Below the pieces are notes generated by a model, which had not been told where the DNA came from, did no database searches, and worked only from the letters and a program-made list of their open reading frames with translations. Below, piece by piece: positions 4,558 through 8,225 of a stretch of 8,225 bases of DNA. The position numbers were made by a program, and so were the translations under genes. Numbering within the stretch: position 1 is the first letter of the stretch; the number at the start of each line of letters is the position of its first letter. Source of the stretch: Bacillota bacterium (GTDB lineage: Bacteria > Bacillota > Clostridia > Acetivibrionales > DSM-2933); contig JAUZPS010000184.1 in NCBI GenBank assembly GCA_030705945.1, forward strand, positions 1-8,225. The letters run 5' to 3'.

Positions 4558-5982
4558 TCATTCTGTATCTTCTTCAGGGATACTTCTCTGTTCTGAATTA
4601 CTATTTTCTATATGGATGTTGTCTTCTGAATTTTCAGTTTCTTGTAAGTTTTTATCAGACTGGGCAGATCTATCGCTTACAGAGTGATTGATATAAAGAT
4701 CTTTTGAGTGATCTTTCGGACACTTTTTATTTTCAATAGCGCTTATTTTGTTTCTTATCTGATTAAATTCATTTTCAAAATATGATATTTTTACTGTAAC
4801 TTTAGTCAGTTCTTTCTGAAGGTTCCTGTATGAAGCCTGCAGGTTGGTCAAACTTTCATTAATGCTGCTGTCCGAATCTTTTAGATCTTCTACACTGCCT
4901 CTTAGCATATTTAATCCTTCAACTATCATAGTTTTAATTTCATCTGTCGATATATTTTGATTATCAGAATTATCCTCATAAAAAGCAAACCTATAGCCAT
5001 TAACATAGCTTCCCGGAATTTCATTTGCATAAATCTTTTCATTCTCATAAGGGTTGTTTGACTTGTATTTGAAGCATACTAATTGTTTGCCCGCAAAAAA
5101 GTTGTGTTTTGCCGATTTGCTCCAGGATGCTCCGAAGTCGTTTGACATACTGAAGAATATATTATCATCTCTTACCCAAAAAACTATTAAATTGCCATTG
5201 GCATATAATAATGATGAATTATTAAATGAGTATGATGAACTTTGAATTATCGTTTCAAATGTCCATAAATTACGATCAGGCACTTTTTGTTGATATACGA
5301 GTTCAAACTGTTTCTCATTTCTCCTTTGATAACTGATATGGATTATATCTTTATTATCAATTATTGTTTTGGGAAATTGGCTGTCTCCATTAAATCTTGT
5401 TACTGGTGTAAATTCCCCCCAGGCTTTTTGATTAGGAGAATATTTTTTAAATCCTATCTGCAGATATCTGCCGTCGGATACATGATAAAAGGCGTAAATA
5501 TTACCTGATTTATCAGCTACAATAGAATATGGATGGTCATTTTTAAATACATTATCTATTACTTTTGGCGTATTCACCATACTGCCTTTTATTGTCTGAT
5601 GAGCAAGTATAGATGCGTTATTGTGATCTAAAATAAAAAACAAATTGACAGTATTTTTTCCCGCAATCAATTGAAGAAATTTATTATAAGCTGAATTTAT
5701 TTTGCTTTGGAGAACCGGATGGGTACTTATATTATTTTTATCAAGAAAAGTATAAAATATATTTCCTTGCTTATCCTGAAATAAAATGTGAAAGTTGTCC
5801 TCAAAATCCATATCTATAAAAAGAGGGGGAAGAAAGTTCTTTTGTATTGAAACTGGCTCAGACCATGTTTTACTCTTTGACAGGTTGCTATAACAAAGTC
5901 CATGTCTTTCGTCATTGTAGAAGTTCCAGAGTTTTCCGGTAGATTGTTTGAAAATATAATGCTTATATATAGAATTGTACAT
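4558..5982 (-). CDS. Sialidase-like beta-propeller protein with C-terminal coiled coil and acidic tail
   Basis: A 474-residue protein I do not recognise by name. Residues 1-340 are built of short beta-rich repeats of the type HILFQDKQGNIFYTF, NIYAFYHVSDGRYLQI and LIVFWVRDDNIFFSMS, as in sialidase/BNR-type propellers. SNDFGASWS (280-288) is a good Asp-box, and SKSKTWSEP (35-43) looks like a degenerate one. No catalytic arginine triad of a true sialidase is evident, so a structural or binding role is more likely. Residues about 345-420 form a predicted coiled coil with heptad-like leucines, and the last 45 residues are acidic and serine/asparagine-rich, probably disordered. There is no signal peptide or membrane segment, so it should stay in the cytoplasm, in sporulation the mother cell. 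The ATG at 5982 has a weak AAGG seven bases upstream. A sigma-E-like promoter at 6014-6042 suggests a spore coat or spore-assembly protein. It is convergent with the 6S gene and divergent from the cysteine-rich gene. Confidence 0.8.
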   Translation of the reverse strand: MYNSIYKHYIFKQSTGKLWNFYNDERHGLCYSNLSKSKTWSEPVSIQKNFLPPLFIDMDFEDNFHILFQDKQGNIFYTFLDKNNISTHPVLQSKINSAYNKFLQLIAGKNTVNLFFILDHNNASILAHQTIKGSMVNTPKVIDNVFKNDHPYSIVADKSGNIYAFYHVSDGRYLQIGFKKYSPNQKAWGEFTPVTRFNGDSQFPKTIIDNKDIIHISYQRRNEKQFELVYQQKVPDRNLWTFETIIQSSSYSFNNSSLLYANGNLIVFWVRDDNIFFSMSNDFGASWSKSAKHNFFAGKQLVCFKYKSNNPYENEKIYANEIPGSYVNGYRFAFYEDNSDNQNISTDEIKTMIVEGLNMLRGSVEDLKDSDSSINESLTNLQASYRNLQKELTKVTVKISYFENEFNQIRNKISAIENKKCPKDHSKDLYINHSVSDRSAQSDKNLQETENSEDNIHIENSNSEQRSIPEEDTE

Positions 5983-6013
5983 TTTTATACCTTGGAAAAG
6001 TTAGTCATATTAA

Positions 6014-6042
6014 ATATTATGCTATAACAGAATAAAATATTA
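6014..6042 (-). promoter_or_regulatory. Sigma-E-like sporulation promoter for the propeller/coiled-coil gene
   Basis: On the minus strand TAATATT (6042-6036) fits the sigma-E -35 consensus KMATATT at all seven positions, the spacer is exactly 14 nt, and CATAATAT (6021-6014) matches the -10 CATACANT at six of eight, keeping the CATA core. The start would be near 6007, giving a leader of about 25 nt to the ATG at 5982. AT-rich sequence raises the chance of a false match. Confidence 0.5.
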
Positions 6043-6136
6043 AAAAAATATATAATCAATAAAAAATGTAGCAAAAATCTATAAACTACATATTATGTAA
6101 TTGATAAAGGTATTTCCTTAGCAAAGGAGGATAAAT

Positions 6137-7072
6137 ATGTGCCATGAAAAGCATCATGACAAGGTAGTTCCCGGGCTTATCTGTGATAAAGAACTTTGTA
6201 AGATCCGTGAGGCTGTCTGTATTCAAGTGGAAAAAATATACGATTCATGTAGGGAAAAAGATTGTATAGAAGACGCTAGAGTAATTTTTAAACACAATAT
6301 ACAACGGATTATTGATGAAGCAATTAATGTAAAATGCCGTTGCGCGGAAGTAGTGGATGTTTATGCGGATATTGAAGAAGTTCCTTTTAAAAGAGGTTTC
6401 TTTACAGTTGATGTGAAATTCTTTATAAGAGTAACTCTTGATTTCTTTATTCCGGAAAATGGCGGAGTCGATATAGTTACTAAAAAAGGTTTGGTGGTAT
6501 TTGATAAGAAGGTCATTCTGTTTGGTTCAGAAGGCAATGTGAAAATATTTAAATCACACTTCAAAGAAACCTGCTGCAAAAAGCATAATCACGAAAAACA
6601 CTTTGGATCCGAACTCCAGCAGGATAACCTGCCTATAGCTAAGGTTGAAGTTGCAGAACCTATCGCCCTTAATGCTAAAATACAGGATATCTTAGATAAG
6701 TGCTTTGAAGACATTTGCTGTATTGATCAGATTCCTAGAAACATAGCTGATTCATTAGGCGACGAGGATGATACTACAGACGATAATTCAAGATGCCAAA
6801 ATGATCATTTGCCAAGAAGAAGAGTAGTTGTAAGCTTAGGCTTATTCTCGATTATTAAACTTACAAGGCTCGTTCAGTTACTTATTCCAGCATTTGACTT
6901 CTGTTTCCCGAACAAAGAATGTATAGCATCAACTGATGAAAATCCTTGTGAACTTTTTGAAACGATTGAATTCCCATTTAATGAATTCAGTCCTCCTCAG
7001 AAGTTTGATTTTCCAGGAGCGCTTGAAACAGAAAAACGCATGTTAGAAGAATACGGAACAACTGAAGAATAA
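6137..7072 (+). CDS. Cysteine-rich protein of unknown function, possibly spore-associated
   Basis: A 311-residue protein with 17 cysteines, which I cannot assign to a named family with confidence. The N-terminal third is the most distinctive: His/Cys-rich start MCHEKHHDKV, then LICDKELCKIREAVCIQVEKIYDSCREKDCIEDAR split over residues 14-48, a pattern I associate with clostridial proteins of unknown function near sporulation genes. Residues 70-140 look beta-rich (FFTVDVKFFIRVTLDFFI). There are CC pairs at 146-147 and 194-195, a His cluster at 150-155, an acidic stretch near 208-216 and a hydrophobic segment at 230-252 too short and charged to be a clear membrane helix. No signal peptide. The ATG at 6137 follows a perfect AAAGGAGG by six bases. 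A hairpin terminator follows at 7078. Disulfide cross-linking in a spore coat, or metal binding through Cys/His, are both possible; this is inference. Confidence 0.8.
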   Translation: MCHEKHHDKVVPGLICDKELCKIREAVCIQVEKIYDSCREKDCIEDARVIFKHNIQRIIDEAINVKCRCAEVVDVYADIEEVPFKRGFFTVDVKFFIRVTLDFFIPENGGVDIVTKKGLVVFDKKVILFGSEGNVKIFKSHFKETCCKKHNHEKHFGSELQQDNLPIAKVEVAEPIALNAKIQDILDKCFEDICCIDQIPRNIADSLGDEDDTTDDNSRCQNDHLPRRRVVVSLGLFSIIKLTRLVQLLIPAFDFCFPNKECIASTDENPCELFETIEFPFNEFSPPQKFDFPGALETEKRMLEEYGTTEE

Positions 7073-7077
7073 ATCAA

Positions 7078-7106
7078 AAGGGGATGGCTGTCTTGGCTAT
7101 CCCCTT
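7078..7106 (+). terminator. Hairpin terminator after the cysteine-rich gene
   Basis: AAGGGGATGGCT (7078-7089) pairs with GGCTATCCCCTT (7095-7106) over 12 bp, with two G-U pairs and a five-base loop, starting five bases after the stop codon. The U-tract is short (TTAATT), so it may be leaky, but position and stem strength support termination. Confidence 0.7.
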
Positions 7107-7157
7107 AATTATGCGCCAGAAAATTATATAGATAACCAAATGTAAAGTTTTATATCA

Positions 7158-7210
7158 GCTTGCATACTCTAAAGCGTAGCTCTGCTCTTTGGACGAGGAG
7201 CAGGACAAGC
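7158..7210. other. Compact two-tier hairpin of unknown role
   Basis: GCTTG (7158-7162) pairs with CAAGC (7206-7210), and inside it TCTGCTC (7181-7187) pairs with GAGCAGG (7198-7204). This segment is richer in G and C than its surroundings. No known riboswitch or tRNA pattern is recognisable. It lies in the 487-nt gap before the MoxR gene, which otherwise holds the terminator at 7078, the hairpin at 7223 and a promoter at 7375. Confidence 0.35.
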
Positions 7211-7222
7211 CAACAATATAAG

Positions 7223-7308
7223 GGAGTTTTAAAAAATTCTTTGTTCAGGCTATGTATCTCAACTTTCTCACATTATTATTAATCATGCAGCCATATTTTT
7301 AAAACGCC
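7223..7308 (+). repeat. Diverged family A-like hairpin
   Basis: GTTTTAAAAA (7226-7235) pairs perfectly with TTTTTAAAAC (7296-7305), flanked by GG on the left and GCC on the right, the same layout as the family A stem. The right side, TTTTTAAAACGCCTTTATA, differs from family A copy 3 at few positions, and the C-G pair of family A (GTTTC/GAAAC) is replaced by T-A on both arms, a compensatory change. The loop is longer (about 60 nt) and unrelated, and the GGTAGTATCAAAA box is missing. Confidence 0.45.
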
Positions 7309-7374
7309 TTTATAGTTTGATTTCCATATTTCTTAGGGGTAATACAAAAAATAATTCATTTGATTAGAAAGTAG

Positions 7375-7383
7375 TGGTATAAT
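7375..7383 (+). promoter_or_regulatory. Extended -10 promoter upstream of the MoxR gene
   Basis: TGGTATAAT is a perfect extended -10. TTCATT lies 17 bp before the hexamer as a weak -35. The start would be near 7390, leaving a leader of about 170 nt with no other feature I can recognise. Confidence 0.5.
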
Positions 7384-7559
7384 ATTTTATATGTTTACAT
7401 GAATCATTTATTGTTGATAATCCCAATACCCTTTTGTTTTCATGATTATTTTATAATAGGTGGTTGACATTTCACTAATTCATAGAAAGTTCTAAAAGGA
7501 AAGTCCAAAATCAATAAGCAATTAAAACATAAGTCTATATATAAGGAGTATTACATATT

Positions 7560-8225
7560 ATGAACGATTCTATAAAAGTCTTGCTGGATAATATTGAAAA
7601 GGTTATTGTAGGAAAAAGGCCTGTATTGGAACAGCTAATGACAGCTCTTTTATGTGATGGTCATGTATTGATAGAAGACATCCCGGGGGTTGGAAAGACT
7701 CAGATAGTTGGTACTTTAGCCAAATCAGTAAATGGAGTATTCAATAGAATCCAGTTTACGCCTGATGTTATGCCCTCCGATATAATGGGTTTTTCAATGT
7801 TCAATCCGTCAACCAGGGAATTTGAGTACAAGGAGGGGGCGGCCATGTGTAATTTTCTACTGGCGGATGAGATTAACAGAACTTCTCCTAAAACTCAGTC
7901 AAGCTTACTTGAGATAATGGAAGAGTCCCAGGTTACCGTAGACGGTAAGACATATAGCCTTCCTAAACCATTTATGGTTCTTGCTACTCAGAACCCAGTA
8001 GAATGTTTTGGCACATATCCGTTGCCTGAAGCTCAGATGGATAGATTCTTTTTAAAGCTATCAATAGGATATCCGGGTAAAGCTGGTGAAATGATTATTC
8101 TAGATAGGTTTGGAGGTAATAATCCGTTAGCTGATTTAGAGCCTGTTGCTACTACTAATGATATACTTAATCTTCAGAATCAGGTTAAAGAAGTTAAAAT
8201 ACAGGAGTGCTTGAAAGAATACATA
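7560..8225 (+). CDS. MoxR-family AAA+ ATPase, N-terminal part (3' end outside window)
   Basis: The first 222 residues of a MoxR-type AAA+ ATPase; the full protein is normally about 310-330 residues. These chaperone-like ATPases help mature or activate protein complexes, often with VWA-domain or DUF58 partners encoded next door. Visible motifs are EKVIVGKRPVLEQL (13-26), Walker A in EDIPGVGKT (39-47), FTPDVMPSDIMGF (66-78), Walker B FLLADEINR (99-107), sensor 1 in VLATQNP (140-146) and the arginine-finger region TYPLPEAQMDRFF (152-164). All key residues are intact. The ATG at 7560 follows AAGGAG (7543-7548) with an 11-nt spacer, rather long. The reading frame is open to the last base. DUF58 and transglutaminase-like genes are the usual downstream partners; none is visible here. 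A functional link to the TerD cluster is possible but not shown. Confidence 0.95.
   Translation, partial: MNDSIKVLLDNIEKVIVGKRPVLEQLMTALLCDGHVLIEDIPGVGKTQIVGTLAKSVNGVFNRIQFTPDVMPSDIMGFSMFNPSTREFEYKEGAAMCNFLLADEINRTSPKTQSSLLEIMEESQVTVDGKTYSLPKPFMVLATQNPVECFGTYPLPEAQMDRFFLKLSIGYPGKAGEMIILDRFGGNNPLADLEPVATTNDILNLQNQVKEVKIQECLKEYI

Noticed and set aside
4499..4687. Plus-strand open frame of 62 codons
   Set aside because: It starts inside a family B palindrome and runs antisense into the propeller gene; no ribosome site.
5054..5508. Two plus-strand open frames (5054-5245 and 5287-5508)
   Set aside because: Both are antisense to the long leftward gene and show no ribosome sites or family features.
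6089..6096. CATATTAT as a sigma-E -10 for the cysteine-rich gene
   Set aside because: No KMATATT-like -35 is found at 13-15 nt upstream, so it rests on the -10 alone.
6361..6579. Minus-strand open frame of 72 codons
   Set aside because: Antisense to the cysteine-rich gene, which has a perfect ribosome site and clear composition.
7464..7469. TTGACA as the -35 of the MoxR promoter
   Set aside because: No acceptable -10 lies 16-18 bp downstream; the extended -10 at 7375 is better.

Overview
The window is AT-rich and looks like the chromosome of a low-GC, anaerobic, spore-forming Firmicute, most likely a clostridium of the Ruminiclostridium/Acetivibrio type. The evidence is strong AAAGGAGG-type ribosome binding sites, TTG as a start codon, a Gram-positive YceG/TerD pairing, a clostridial-style 6S RNA and two probable sporulation-associated proteins. 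The species assignment is inference.

Positions 1-3860 hold a rightward stress-type cluster. It contains the C-terminal part of a YceG-like protein (1-651), two TerD-family calcium-binding proteins (927-1505 and 1692-2273, about 67% identical by hand count), an AIM24/TIGR00266-family protein (2610-3293) and a small cysteine-containing DUF3343-like protein (3597-3860). YceG next to TerD is a known Firmicute arrangement (Bacillus subtilis yceCDEFGH) linked to envelope, metal and oxidant stress. Placing AIM24 and DUF3343 in the same unit is inference from order and strand.

The gaps between these genes are unusually rich in structured repeats. Family A (95-98 nt, copies at 780, 2334 and 3322, plus a diverged relative at 7223) shares the box GGTAGYATCAAAA followed by a long-stem hairpin with a conserved TGATATAAT. 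Family B (about 75-105 nt, copies at 1511, 3881 and 4457) is a near-perfect multi-arm palindrome. A third long palindrome stands alone at 2435-2520. No protein explains them. They could be MITE-like non-autonomous elements, cis-acting RNA structures, or mobile palindromes reused as promoters or terminators.

Positions 4151-4430 carry a complete 6S RNA gene with promoter, closing stem and intrinsic terminator, bracketed by two nearly identical family B copies.

Positions 4558-7072 hold two divergent genes of unknown function. The leftward one encodes a sialidase-like beta-propeller protein with a C-terminal coiled coil and acidic tail, preceded by a good match to a sigma-E (mother-cell sporulation) promoter. 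The rightward one encodes a protein with 17 cysteines in 311 residues. Both could be spore-surface or spore-assembly proteins, which is inference.

After a 487-nt gap with hairpins and an extended -10 promoter, a MoxR-family AAA+ ATPase starts at 7560 and runs off the right edge.
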